In this document: piece by piece, positions 56,327 to 64,000 of the stretch
Numbering within the stretch: position 1 is the stretch's first letter
Layout of the letters: the number at the start of each line of letters is the position of its first letter
NCBI GenBank assembly: GCA_963205025.1
Contig: CAUJHO010000001.1
Location: forward strand, 1 to 64,000
Direction of reading: 5' to 3'
From: Pseudomonadota bacterium
Lineage (GTDB): Bacteria; Pseudomonadota; Alphaproteobacteria; Caulobacterales; Caulobacteraceae
DNA: 64,000 nt
The notes under the pieces: generated by a model
Seen by the model: only the letters and a program-made list of their open reading frames with translations
The model's database searches: none
Told to the model about the DNA's origin: nothing
Position numbers and translations under genes: made by a program

Positions 56327-57348
56327 GGGCGGCTCTCCGAGAGATTGATGCTGGCGACGAGGGCCGGGTCCGGCGACGGCGTCGTGGGTTGGCCATCCTG
56401 GCCGTAGTCTGACCACTGGCTGCGCGCGATGAAAACGAAGCTGTCTCCCGACACGAAGCCCGTGGTCGGCTCGGACAGGGGGGCACCGTCGAAGAGTGTC
56501 TCGAGGGTGCGTACCTGGGTCCAGTCCGGCGACAGGGTCAGGGCCAGGATGCGCCCCGGGGGCGAGCCGTTATGAATGGCGATGATGCGATTGCCGTCCC
56601 GCGCCAGGCCGTCCAGCCCCCGGATCGTCCGGCCTTCGGGCATCTGGACGTTCTGGATGGCCCCGGTGTCTATGACGACGCGGTGCAGACCGGTGCCGTA
56701 GTTGGAGAAGATCAGCCAGCGCCCGTCATCCGAGACGACCAGCCCTTGCGGCGAGGCACGCGCGGGGGCGTCGACCAGATGCTCCAGACGACCCGAGCCG
56801 GGCGACAGCATATAGATGCCGCCGCCAACGCTATCGCTGACGAAGACGGTGCCGTCCGGGCCCAGGACCAGATCGCTGAGCTGGTGACCGGCTTCGGGCA
56901 GGGCATAGACGGCCTGGATCTCGCCCGTGGCCAGATCCAGCCGCATCAGGGCCGAGCCGCCGGCACCCTCGATTCCGTCATAGAGGGTGTTGGCGCTGGT
57001 GACCCACAGGTGACCCCGCTCGCGGTCGGAGACCATGCCGAAGACGCCCTGGGTGTCGCCCTCGCGGGTGAAGCGCGTCAGAGTGCCGTCCAGGTCCAGG
57101 CGGAACACGCCTGCCGCGTGGATCGAGGACACCAGCAGCCGCCCCCGGTCGTCGAAGGCGACACTTTCAAGGAGCAATGGCCGGGCCGGACTGCGCGCCA
57201 GGATACGGATACCTTCCGGTGTGGGGGAGACTACGACCACCGGATCGACCGGGCCGACATCGTCGGGGCCGCCGAGCAGGCGCTCCGTCGCGCCACAGGC
57301 GGCCAGAAGAGGGGCGATGGCCAGCAGGCCGGCAAGGCGTCGGATCAT
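56323..57348 (-). CDS. Beta-propeller lipoprotein, SMP-30-like
   Basis: From ATG 57348 (MIRRLAGLLAIAPLLAAC, lipobox LAAC) it has 341 residues. The mature part holds repeated propeller blades (VAFDDRGRLLVSSIHAAGVFRLD, DLVLGPDGTVFVSDSVGGGIYML and so on) as in gluconolactonase/SMP-30-like proteins. The catalytic function is not demonstrated. No good RBS is visible at this start. It is head-to-head with the bkd operon, so 57349-57484 contains both promoters. Confidence 0.78.
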   Translation of the reverse strand: MIRRLAGLLAIAPLLAACGATERLLGGPDDVGPVDPVVVVSPTPEGIRILARSPARPLLLESVAFDDRGRLLVSSIHAAGVFRLDLDGTLTRFTREGDTQGVFGMVSDRERGHLWVTSANTLYDGIEGAGGSALMRLDLATGEIQAVYALPEAGHQLSDLVLGPDGTVFVSDSVGGGIYMLSPGSGRLEHLVDAPARASPQGLVVSDDGRWLIFSNYGTGLHRVVIDTGAIQNVQMPEGRTIRGLDGLARDGNRIIAIHNGSPPGRILALTLSPDWTQVRTLETLFDGAPLSEPTTGFVSGDSFVFIARSQWSDYGQDGQPTTPSPDPALVASINLSESRP

Positions 57349-57484
57349 AAGGAGCGCATCTCTATTTCGAACAAGCGTAGCCTTGCCCGAGGGTTGAGGG
57401 CAATCCGATGACCGCAAGCGGGTGACTCAGGGGCAGCCTGTGCTAAGACGCCCGAAAATCCGGAAACGTCCCCCAAGGGCACCC

Positions 57485-58717
57485 ATGGCCAAGAACACAC
57501 CCAAGCTCTCCCTTCGCGTGCCTGAGCCGCCGGCCCGGCCCGGCGACAAGGCCGACTTCTCGCACGTTCAGATGGACGAGGCGGGAGTCGTGGCACGGCC
57601 CGATACCTCGGTTGCGCCGTCGCAGACGCGAGATCTGGCCTTCCGCCTGGTGCGGGTGCTGGACGATGACGGCAAGGCGGTCGGACCCTGGGACCCGAAG
57701 CTGGACGCCGAGACGATGCGCCGGGGCATGAAGGCCATGCTGCTGACGCGGGCCTTCGACGACCGGATGCACAAGGCCCACCGCCAGGGCAAGACCAGCT
57801 TCTACATGAAGTCGACCGGCGAAGAGGCCATAGCGGTGGCGCAGGGCATGGTGTTCAGCCCGGAGGACATGGGCTTTCCGACCTATCGCCAGCAGGGCCT
57901 TCTGATCGTGCGCGGCTATCCGCTGGCGACGATGATGAACCAGATCTATTCCAACGCTTCGGATCCGATCAAAGGTCGCCAACTGCCGATCATGTATTCG
58001 GCCAAGGAGTACGGCTTCTTCACCATCTCGGGCAATCTGGGCACCCAGGTCCCCCAGGCCGTCGGCTGGGCCATGGCCAGCGCCTACAAGGGTGACGACA
58101 AGATCGCCGTCGCCTGGATCGGCGATGGAGCGACGGCGGAAGGCGACTTCCACTCGGCCCTGACGTTTGCGGCCGTCTATCGGGCCCCGGTGGTGCTGAA
58201 CATCGTCAATAACCAGTGGGCCATTTCGTCCTTCCAGGGCTTCGCCGGCGGCATGGAGACGACCTTTGCGTCCAAGGCCATCGGCTATGGCCTGCCGTGC
58301 CTCAGGGTCGACGGCAACGACTTCCTGGCGGTCTGGGCCGCCAGCCAGTGGGCCGCCGAGCGCGCTCGCTCGAACCAGGGCGCGACGGTCATCGAGTTTC
58401 TGACCTATCGCCACGCGCCGCATTCGACCTCGGACGACCCCAGCCGCTACCGCCCCGGCGACGAGGGCGCGCACTGGCCGCTGGGCGATCCGGTGGACCG
58501 CCTGAAGCAGCATATGATCGGCCAGGGCTTTTGGTCCGACGATGAACACGCCGCCGCCATCGCCGACTGCGAGGCCCAGGTGAAGGCCGCCGCCAAGGAA
58601 TCCGAAGCCATCGGCACCCTTGGCCAGTCGCGGCCGAGCGTGAAGACCATGTTCGAGGAGGTCTTCGCATCCGAAGACTGGCGACTGGTCGAACAGCGCC
58701 GCGAGGTGGGAGTCTGA
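57485..58717 (+). CDS. bkdA1: Branched-chain 2-oxoacid dehydrogenase E1 alpha
   Basis: A 410-residue thiamine-diphosphate subunit that decarboxylates 2-oxoacids from Val, Leu and Ile. The ThDP-binding GDG...N pattern is IGDGATAEGDFHSALTFAAVYRAPVVLNIVNNQWA, and the region YRQQGLLIVRGYP and TYRHAPHSTSDDPSRYR (phosphorylation-loop-like) is typical for BCKDH E1 alpha. Start ATG 57485 (MAKNTPKLS); an upstream start at 57422 is less likely. First gene of the operon, 3 bp before bkdA2. Confidence 0.95.
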   Translation: MAKNTPKLSLRVPEPPARPGDKADFSHVQMDEAGVVARPDTSVAPSQTRDLAFRLVRVLDDDGKAVGPWDPKLDAETMRRGMKAMLLTRAFDDRMHKAHRQGKTSFYMKSTGEEAIAVAQGMVFSPEDMGFPTYRQQGLLIVRGYPLATMMNQIYSNASDPIKGRQLPIMYSAKEYGFFTISGNLGTQVPQAVGWAMASAYKGDDKIAVAWIGDGATAEGDFHSALTFAAVYRAPVVLNIVNNQWAISSFQGFAGGMETTFASKAIGYGLPCLRVDGNDFLAVWAASQWAAERARSNQGATVIEFLTYRHAPHSTSDDPSRYRPGDEGAHWPLGDPVDRLKQHMIGQGFWSDDEHAAAIADCEAQVKAAAKESEAIGTLGQSRPSVKTMFEEVFASEDWRLVEQRREVGV

Positions 58718-58719
58718 CC

Positions 58720-59742
58720 ATGACCGACACCACCTCCATGAACATGATCCAGGCGCTGAACTCGGCGCTCGATATCAAGATGGCCGAGGACCCCAACGTC
58801 CTGTCATTCGGCGAGGACGCCGGCTATTTCGGCGGCGTCTTCCGGGTGACCGATCACCTGCAGAAGAAGCACGGCCTGACCCGCAGCTTCGACGCCCCCA
58901 TCTCCGAGAACGGCATCGCCGCCGCCGGCATCGGCATGGCGGTCTATGGCTTGCGCCCGGTCATCGAGATGCAGTTCGCCGACTACATCTATCCGGCCTA
59001 TGACCAGTTGGTCTCCGAGGCGGCCAAGATCCGCTATCGCTCGGGCGGGGAGTTCACCTGTCCGATCACGGTGCGGTCGCCCTACGGCGGCGGCATCTTC
59101 GGCGGCCAGACCCACAGCCAGTCGCCCGAAAGCCTGTTCACCCATATCGCGGGCCTGAAGGTGGTCATTCCGTCCAACCCCTATGACGCCAAGGGCCTGT
59201 TGACAGCGGCCATCGAGGACGACGACCCGGTCGTCGTCTTCGAGCCCAAGCGCCTCTACAACGGGCCGTTCGACGGCTGGCACGAAAAGCCCGTCAGCCC
59301 CTGGAAGGCCCAGGAGCTGGCCCAGGTCCCGACCGGCAAATACGTCGTGCCTCTGGGCAAGGCCCGGATCATGCGCGAGGGCGCGGACGTCACCATCCTG
59401 GCCTATGGCACCATGGTCTGGGTCGCCCTGGCCGCTGCCGAACACGCCGGTGTCGACGCCGAGGTGATCGATCTGCGCTCACTTGTTCCGCTGGACATCG
59501 AGGCCATCGAGGCCAGCGTGAAAAAGACCGGCCGCTGCGTCGTCGTGCACGAGGCCCCCAAGACCTCGGGCTATGGCGCGGAGCTGTCGGCCCTGGTTCA
59601 GGAGCGGTGCTTCTATCACCTGGAGGCCCCGGTTCAGCGGGTGGCGGGCTGGGATACGCCCTATCCCCATGCCTTTGAGTGGGAGTACTTCCCCGGCCCC
59701 GAGCGGACGGCCGAGGCGATCAAGCGCGTGATGGAGGGCTGA
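58720..59742 (+). CDS. bkdA2: Branched-chain 2-oxoacid dehydrogenase E1 beta
   Basis: The product has 340 residues, the partner of E1 alpha. Family motifs are GEDAGYFGGVFRVT, SENGIAAAGIGMAVYGLRPVIEMQFADYIYPAYDQ and GGIFGGQTHSQSPE. It ends with HEAPKTSGYGAELSALV and the AW..YPHAFEWEYFP tail. It lies 2 bp after bkdA1 and 3 bp before bkdB. Confidence 0.95.
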   Translation: MTDTTSMNMIQALNSALDIKMAEDPNVLSFGEDAGYFGGVFRVTDHLQKKHGLTRSFDAPISENGIAAAGIGMAVYGLRPVIEMQFADYIYPAYDQLVSEAAKIRYRSGGEFTCPITVRSPYGGGIFGGQTHSQSPESLFTHIAGLKVVIPSNPYDAKGLLTAAIEDDDPVVVFEPKRLYNGPFDGWHEKPVSPWKAQELAQVPTGKYVVPLGKARIMREGADVTILAYGTMVWVALAAAEHAGVDAEVIDLRSLVPLDIEAIEASVKKTGRCVVVHEAPKTSGYGAELSALVQERCFYHLEAPVQRVAGWDTPYPHAFEWEYFPGPERTAEAIKRVMEG

Positions 59743-59745
59743 CCG

Positions 59746-61389
59746 ATGGGACGCTACGTCTTCAAGCTGCCCGACGTGGGCGAGGGCACCGCCGAGGCCG
59801 AACTGGTCGCCTGGCACATCAAGCTGGGGGATCGGGTCGAGGAGGACCAGATCGTCGCCGATGTCATGACCGACAAGGCCACCGTCGAGCTGACCAGCCC
59901 GGTTTCCGGCAAGGTCACGGCCCTGCACGGCGAGGTTGGCGGCATGCTGATCGTGCGTGCGCCCCTGGTCGAGTTCGAGGTCGAAGGGGCGGGCAATGCC
60001 TCTGAGGCCGAGGCTACGCCCGCCGCCGCCCCGGCGCCTGCGCCGGAACCCGCCAAGGCGGCGGAACCGGCGGCAGTGCCGGCTCCGGCAGCGGCTGAGG
60101 CCACGCCCGCCGGGGCCAACTATGTCTTCAAACTGCCGGATGTGGGGGAGGGCACCGCCGAGGCCGAGCTGGTCGCCTGGCACGTCGCGGTCGGCGATGC
60201 CGTCTCCGAGGACCAGATCCTGGCCGATGTCATGACCGACAAGGCCACGGTGGAAATCACCAGCCCGGTCGAGGGCGTGGTCGTGGCCCTGCACGGCGAG
60301 CCGGGCAAGGCCCAGGCCGTCGGCGGCCCCCTGGTCAGCTTCAAGGTCGAAGGTGCGGGCAATGTGAAGGCGGGCAGCGTGCCGGTACCGGCTGCATCCC
60401 CTGCACCGAAAGCCGAACCCGCGCCGGCCAAGGCGTCGTCACCGGCTCCTGCCAAGGTTCCGGCCAGGGCGGTCGCCGAAGGCTTCACCACCCGCAAGGC
60501 CGGCGAGCGTCCGCTGGCGTCACCGGCGGTCAGGAAACGCGCGCGTGACCTCGGTGTCGAACTTCAGTTCGTGGCGGGCTCCGGCCCGGCGGGCCGTATC
60601 GGCCATGACGATCTGGACGCCTATGTCGCCGGCGGTGGCCGGGGGACGGGCGGCGCGTCCGGCGGCGGCTCGATGTATGCCCAGGCCGACGGTGTGACCG
60701 AGACCAGGATCATCGGCCTGCGTCGCAAGATCGCGGAAAAGATGGCCGAGAGCGTCCGGCGCATTCCGCACATCACCTATGTCGAGGAGATCGACGTCAC
60801 GGCCCTGGAGGAGCTGCGCGCTCATCTGAACGCCCAGAACAAGGGGACCGGCAAGCCCAAGCTGAACGTCCTGCCCTTCATCGCGCGGGCCATTGTGGTG
60901 GCGCTGAAGGACCAGCCGGTTCTGAACTCCCACTATGATGACGAGGGCGGGGTTCTGACGACCTACAACGCCGTGCACCTGGGCATCGCGGCCCAGACGC
61001 CGAACGGCCTGATGGTGCCGGTCGTGCGCCACGCCGAGGCGCGCGACCCCTATGATACGGCTCTGGAGATCGCCCGCGTCTCGGGCGCCGCCAAGGACGG
61101 CACGGCCAAGCGGGACGAACTGTCCGGTTCGACCATTACCATCACCTCGCTGGGCACGCTGGGCGGCATCACCCACACCCCGATCATCAACCACCCCGAG
61201 GTCGCCATCATTGGCCCGAACAAGATCCAGGAGCGGGTGGTGGTGAAGGACGGCCAGATGATCGTGCGCAAGATGATGAACTTGTCCTCCAGCTTCGATC
61301 ACCGGATTGTGGATGGCCATGACGCGGCGGTGTTCGTGCAACGGATCAAGGGCTTGCTAGAGCATCCGGCGACGTTGTGGATGGGGTGA
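59746..61389 (+). CDS. bkdB: Dihydrolipoyl acyltransferase E2 with two lipoyl domains
   Basis: A 547-residue E2 component that passes the acyl group from E1 to coenzyme A. Two lipoyl domains are visible, each with MTDKATVE around the lipoylated lysine, K44 and K166, linked by Ala/Pro-rich segments; then a peripheral-subunit-binding domain (about 256-294) and the CAT domain with DHRIVDGHDAAVF near the end. BCKDH E2 proteins usually have one lipoyl domain; the two here are close copies. Confidence 0.95.
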   Translation: MGRYVFKLPDVGEGTAEAELVAWHIKLGDRVEEDQIVADVMTDKATVELTSPVSGKVTALHGEVGGMLIVRAPLVEFEVEGAGNASEAEATPAAAPAPAPEPAKAAEPAAVPAPAAAEATPAGANYVFKLPDVGEGTAEAELVAWHVAVGDAVSEDQILADVMTDKATVEITSPVEGVVVALHGEPGKAQAVGGPLVSFKVEGAGNVKAGSVPVPAASPAPKAEPAPAKASSPAPAKVPARAVAEGFTTRKAGERPLASPAVRKRARDLGVELQFVAGSGPAGRIGHDDLDAYVAGGGRGTGGASGGGSMYAQADGVTETRIIGLRRKIAEKMAESVRRIPHITYVEEIDVTALEELRAHLNAQNKGTGKPKLNVLPFIARAIVVALKDQPVLNSHYDDEGGVLTTYNAVHLGIAAQTPNGLMVPVVRHAEARDPYDTALEIARVSGAAKDGTAKRDELSGSTITITSLGTLGGITHTPIINHPEVAIIGPNKIQERVVVKDGQMIVRKMMNLSSSFDHRIVDGHDAAVFVQRIKGLLEHPATLWMG

Positions 61390-61455
61390 AATACAGCGTT
61401 GGTCAGGTCGGCGTCCTCGCTGGCGGCGGAAGGGACCGAATATCGGGAGGGGACC

Positions 61456-62436
61456 ATGGGCGGTATGCTCGCATGGCTCGGATTTGAACCGAGCTACCAG
61501 GCCGAAATCTATCAGACGATCTCACAGGCGCTGCTCGGCGTGCTGGCCGCTGGAGTGGCGTTCCTCTTGATCCACAAGGGGCAGAACACATCGGCGGAAG
61601 AAAACCGACGGATTGAGCGGGCCCGCATACTGCATGACCTTGATCGGGAGTATGAGAATATCATGGCGAAGCGCTGTGTCGTCGCCAACGCAGCCTCGCT
61701 ACAGTTTCCTGATTTTCGGATTGGCGACCCATCGGGTCGCTCGCCCTTGATCAACAACAATACCGTGGATGCGAAGGACCTTTGCCTCTTCGAACTGGTC
61801 CTGACTCGTCATGTTCTCTGGCTCGCTGCGCCCGGCCGATCCGACAACAACGGCCCCAACCAATATATCTACGTGAACGGCGCTCGGCATGCCCAGGTCG
61901 CCCCAGGATACTACGTCGACACCCTGACGCTGCACAGGGTGGTCTCATGGTCAAAGCGAGTCGCGAGCGGCTTGCACGCCAAGATTATCGACCGCGAAGA
62001 CGTCTGCGATATGTGGCGTCACATTCTGCCTTGGGCGAAGGATAATCGGTTCTCCTTCATGGCGGCATTCTTCGGTGTTTCGCGCGATATCAAGATCGAA
62101 GCGGGTGCCAGGCCGGGGAACGTCGGAAGTTCGAAGGCCTTCCCCGGCTGGAAGCGAAGATCTCCCTTCAGCTCTGCGATCCCGCAACAATGGTCTGGCG
62201 ATGTCGCACCGCTCTATTTCTTGATCAGAACGGTCCTTGAAGAGGCCTACACCAGTCGACGGGTGGAGATCTTGCACTTCGTGGGCCTCGACAAGGAACT
62301 TTTTGCGGAGGTGACCGGAGCCGATGAGTCGATGGAGGCGCGGATGGATCCGATGGTGAGGCTGGTCCTCGGACTGGACCCGTCCGCAAGTGAGGGGTCC
62401 GATCCCGCCATAGAGGCGGATAGAGAGATTACATGA
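61456..62436 (+). CDS. Membrane-anchored protein of unknown function within the bkd operon
   Basis: From ATG 61456 (MGGMLAWLGFEPSYQAEIYQ, RBS GGGAGGGG) it has 326 residues. One hydrophobic helix (about 19-40) is followed by a Arg/Glu-rich helix (SAEENRRIERARILHDLDREYE) and a long soluble domain. I do not recognise the family. The codon use looks less GC-rich than its neighbours, hinting at later insertion. It overlaps lpd by 4 nt (ATGA), so it sits in the transcript. No role in 2-oxoacid oxidation is evident. Confidence 0.7.
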   Translation: MGGMLAWLGFEPSYQAEIYQTISQALLGVLAAGVAFLLIHKGQNTSAEENRRIERARILHDLDREYENIMAKRCVVANAASLQFPDFRIGDPSGRSPLINNNTVDAKDLCLFELVLTRHVLWLAAPGRSDNNGPNQYIYVNGARHAQVAPGYYVDTLTLHRVVSWSKRVASGLHAKIIDREDVCDMWRHILPWAKDNRFSFMAAFFGVSRDIKIEAGARPGNVGSSKAFPGWKRRSPFSSAIPQQWSGDVAPLYFLIRTVLEEAYTSRRVEILHFVGLDKELFAEVTGADESMEARMDPMVRLVLGLDPSASEGSDPAIEADREIT

Positions 62437-63830
62437 CCGAGCAGATCAAAACCAAAGTCCTCATCATCGGCGCGGGCACCGGCGGTTATGTCGCGGGAAT
62501 CCGCTGCGGCCAGCTGGGGCTGGAGGCCGTGCTGGTAGACGCCGGAGACGGGCTCGGCGGGACCTGCCTGAATGTGGGCTGCATTCCATCCAAGGCGATC
62601 ATCCACGCGGCCAACAAGTTCGAGACGGTGGCCAAGGCCGCCGATGGCGGCACCCTGGGGATCACGGCGTCGAAGGCGGCGATCGATCTGAAGGCGACGG
62701 TCGGCTGGAAGGACGGCATCGTCAAGAAGCTGAACCAGGGGGTCTCGGGCCTGCTGAAGCGGGCCAAGGTCAAGGTCATCAAGGGGTGGGCGACCTTCTC
62801 CGATGCCAAGACCTGCACCGTCAAAACCGACGAGGGCGAGATCACGATTTCGGCCGAGCACGTCATCCTGGCGACGGGATCGGAGCCGGTCGAGCTGCCG
62901 TTTTTGAAGTTTGGCGGCGACGTGATTTCCTCGACCGAGGCTCTCTCGCTGGACAAGGTTCCGGGCAAGCTGGTGGTCGTGGGCGGCGGCTATATCGGGC
63001 TGGAGCTGGGCATCGCGTTCCGCAAGCTGGGAGCCGAGGTCACGGTCGTCGAAATGGCCGAGCGCATTCTGCCGCTCTATGACAAGGCCCTGACGGATCC
63101 GGTGACGAAGTGGCTGGAGAAGCATGGCGTCAAACTGTTGCTGGGGGCCAAGGCGGGGGCCTTTGAAAAGGGCAAGCTGAACGTCACCACCAAGGACGGC
63201 GAGGCCATCAAGCTGGACGCTGACAAGGTGCTGGTCACGGTCGGGCGGCGTCCGCGCACGCAAGGCTGGGGCCTGGAGAATATGGGCGTGGCCATGGCCG
63301 GGCCGTTCGTGAAGACCGACAACCGCTGTGCCACCAGCATGAAAAACGTCTGGGCCATCGGCGACCTGACCGGCGAGCCGATGCTCGCCCACAAGGGCTC
63401 GGCGCAAGGGGAAGTGGTCGCCGAAATCATCGCCGGCCATGACGCGGTGTTCGACCCCGTCACCATCGCGGCGGTCTGTTTCACCGAGCCGGAAATCGTC
63501 TCGGCGGGCCTGGGGCCGGCTGACGTCGAGGGCCGCGACGATGTGATCACCGCCTCCTTCCCGCTGATGGCCATCGGTCGGGCGCTTGCCATCGAGGCCG
63601 GCGACGATGGCGGCTTCGTGCGGGTGATTGCGGGCAAGGACGACCACCGCATCCTGGGTATCCAGGCCGTCGGCCAGCATGTGTCGGAGCTGTCGAACAG
63701 CTTCGCCCAGATGCTGGAGATGGGTGCCGTGCTGGAAGATGTGGCCGGCACCATCCATGTCCATCCGACCCTGGGCGAGGCCTTCCATGAGGCGACGCTG
63801 CGCGCGCTGGGCCACGCGATTCACATCTGA
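62433..63830 (+). CDS. lpd: Dihydrolipoyl dehydrogenase E3
   Basis: An FAD enzyme that reoxidises the lipoyl groups of E2 with NAD+. It has 465 residues, with the FAD-binding IIGAGTGGYVAGIRCGQLG, the redox disulfide C45-C50 (GGTCLNVGCIPSKA), the NAD-binding VVVGGGYIGLELG, and the C-terminal interface HVHPTLGEAFHEATLRALG. It completes the bkd operon. Confidence 0.96.
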   Translation: MTEQIKTKVLIIGAGTGGYVAGIRCGQLGLEAVLVDAGDGLGGTCLNVGCIPSKAIIHAANKFETVAKAADGGTLGITASKAAIDLKATVGWKDGIVKKLNQGVSGLLKRAKVKVIKGWATFSDAKTCTVKTDEGEITISAEHVILATGSEPVELPFLKFGGDVISSTEALSLDKVPGKLVVVGGGYIGLELGIAFRKLGAEVTVVEMAERILPLYDKALTDPVTKWLEKHGVKLLLGAKAGAFEKGKLNVTTKDGEAIKLDADKVLVTVGRRPRTQGWGLENMGVAMAGPFVKTDNRCATSMKNVWAIGDLTGEPMLAHKGSAQGEVVAEIIAGHDAVFDPVTIAAVCFTEPEIVSAGLGPADVEGRDDVITASFPLMAIGRALAIEAGDDGGFVRVIAGKDDHRILGIQAVGQHVSELSNSFAQMLEMGAVLEDVAGTIHVHPTLGEAFHEATLRALGHAIHI

Positions 63831-64000
63831 TGAATCCGTCCGGGATGACCGGCCTGGAGCTGATGCAGGCCTATGCGCGCGGTGAGGTCAATGCCGCCTC
63901 GATCAGCGGGCCGATGCGGTTTGATCTAGTCGAGGTCGAGCCCGGCTTCTGTGCCTTCGAGGGCGAGCCGGACGCCAGCCTGCTCAATCCGTTCGGCACG
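63830..64000 (+). CDS. PaaI-like thioesterase, 3' part outside window
   Basis: ATG 63830 lies in the lpd stop (TGATG). The 57 visible codons read MTGLELMQAYARGEV, ...MRFDLVEVEPGFCAFEGEPDASLLNPFGT, which matches the start of hotdog-fold PaaI-like thioesterases (the N-P-x-G-T before the catalytic region). It probably hydrolyses an acyl-CoA thioester; the substrate is not clear. Confidence 0.75.
   Translation, partial: MNPSGMTGLELMQAYARGEVNAASISGPMRFDLVEVEPGFCAFEGEPDASLLNPFGT

Overview
The window is a GC-rich chromosomal segment of an alphaproteobacterium, most likely Caulobacterales and close to Brevundimonas or Caulobacter. This assignment is inferred from the order of the division and cell-wall cluster, the Caulobacter-type long FtsZ ending in a conserved FLRRLAN-like tail, GANTC sites in front of ftsZ, and the lgt/MidA/pgeF and bkd neighbourhoods. 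Most of the segment is ordinary, densely packed core chromosome. No tRNA, rRNA, CRISPR array or intact transposon was seen.

Layout. 1-4.9 kb: a partial NUDIX gene, rnr (RNase R), a secreted protein, a small membrane protein and a zinc amidase. 4.92-5.29 kb: rnpB, the RNA of RNase P. 5.5-28.2 kb: the complete dcw cluster (mraZ, rsmH, ftsL, ftsI, murE, murF, mraY, murD, ftsW, murG, murC, murB, ddl, ftsQ, ftsA, ftsZ) followed by lpxC. From mraZ to murG every gene overlaps the next by 1-4 nt. The second half is interrupted by accessory genes: two paralogous exported proteins on the opposite strand between murG and murC, an S41-type peptidase between murC and murB, and an exported protein between ftsA and ftsZ. 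28.2-37.8 kb: pgeF, a MidA/NDUFAF7-type methyltransferase, lgt, a NUDIX gene, a 26-residue membrane peptide coupled to a pteridine-reductase-like SDR and folB, two related membrane proteins, a lipoprotein, a secreted protein with three PPC-like repeats, and putP.

37.8-40.1 kb is the accessory island and the most interesting part. It lies between putP and uvrB, and parts of it are clearly AT-richer (42% and 52% GC in two hand-counted 60-nt lines, against 68% in a uvrB line). On the minus strand it carries an ImmA/IrrE-type metallopeptidase, a stand-alone class III nucleotidyl cyclase with the look of Pycsar anti-phage pyrimidine cyclases, and, coupled to it by TGATG, a 90-residue remnant of a DpnI-like methyl-directed endonuclease whose catalytic core is deleted. 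A second frameshifted remnant follows. I read this as a candidate cyclic-nucleotide anti-phage locus in which a protease takes the place of the usual membrane or TIR effector, next to a decayed restriction enzyme.

40.1-57.4 kb: uvrB, an extensin-like lipoprotein, a MarR regulator with two palindromic operators facing an MBL-fold gene broken by an in-frame TGA, a cupin, small stress or unknown genes, two MscS-type channels, a TMEM43-like protein, a hybrid-kinase-like protein without an ATPase domain, an SLC13 transporter, a PadR/HAAS pair, a pirin and a beta-propeller lipoprotein. 57.5-63.8 kb: a branched-chain 2-oxoacid dehydrogenase operon (E1 alpha, E1 beta, E2 with two lipoyl domains, an unknown membrane protein, E3), then the start of a PaaI-like thioesterase gene.
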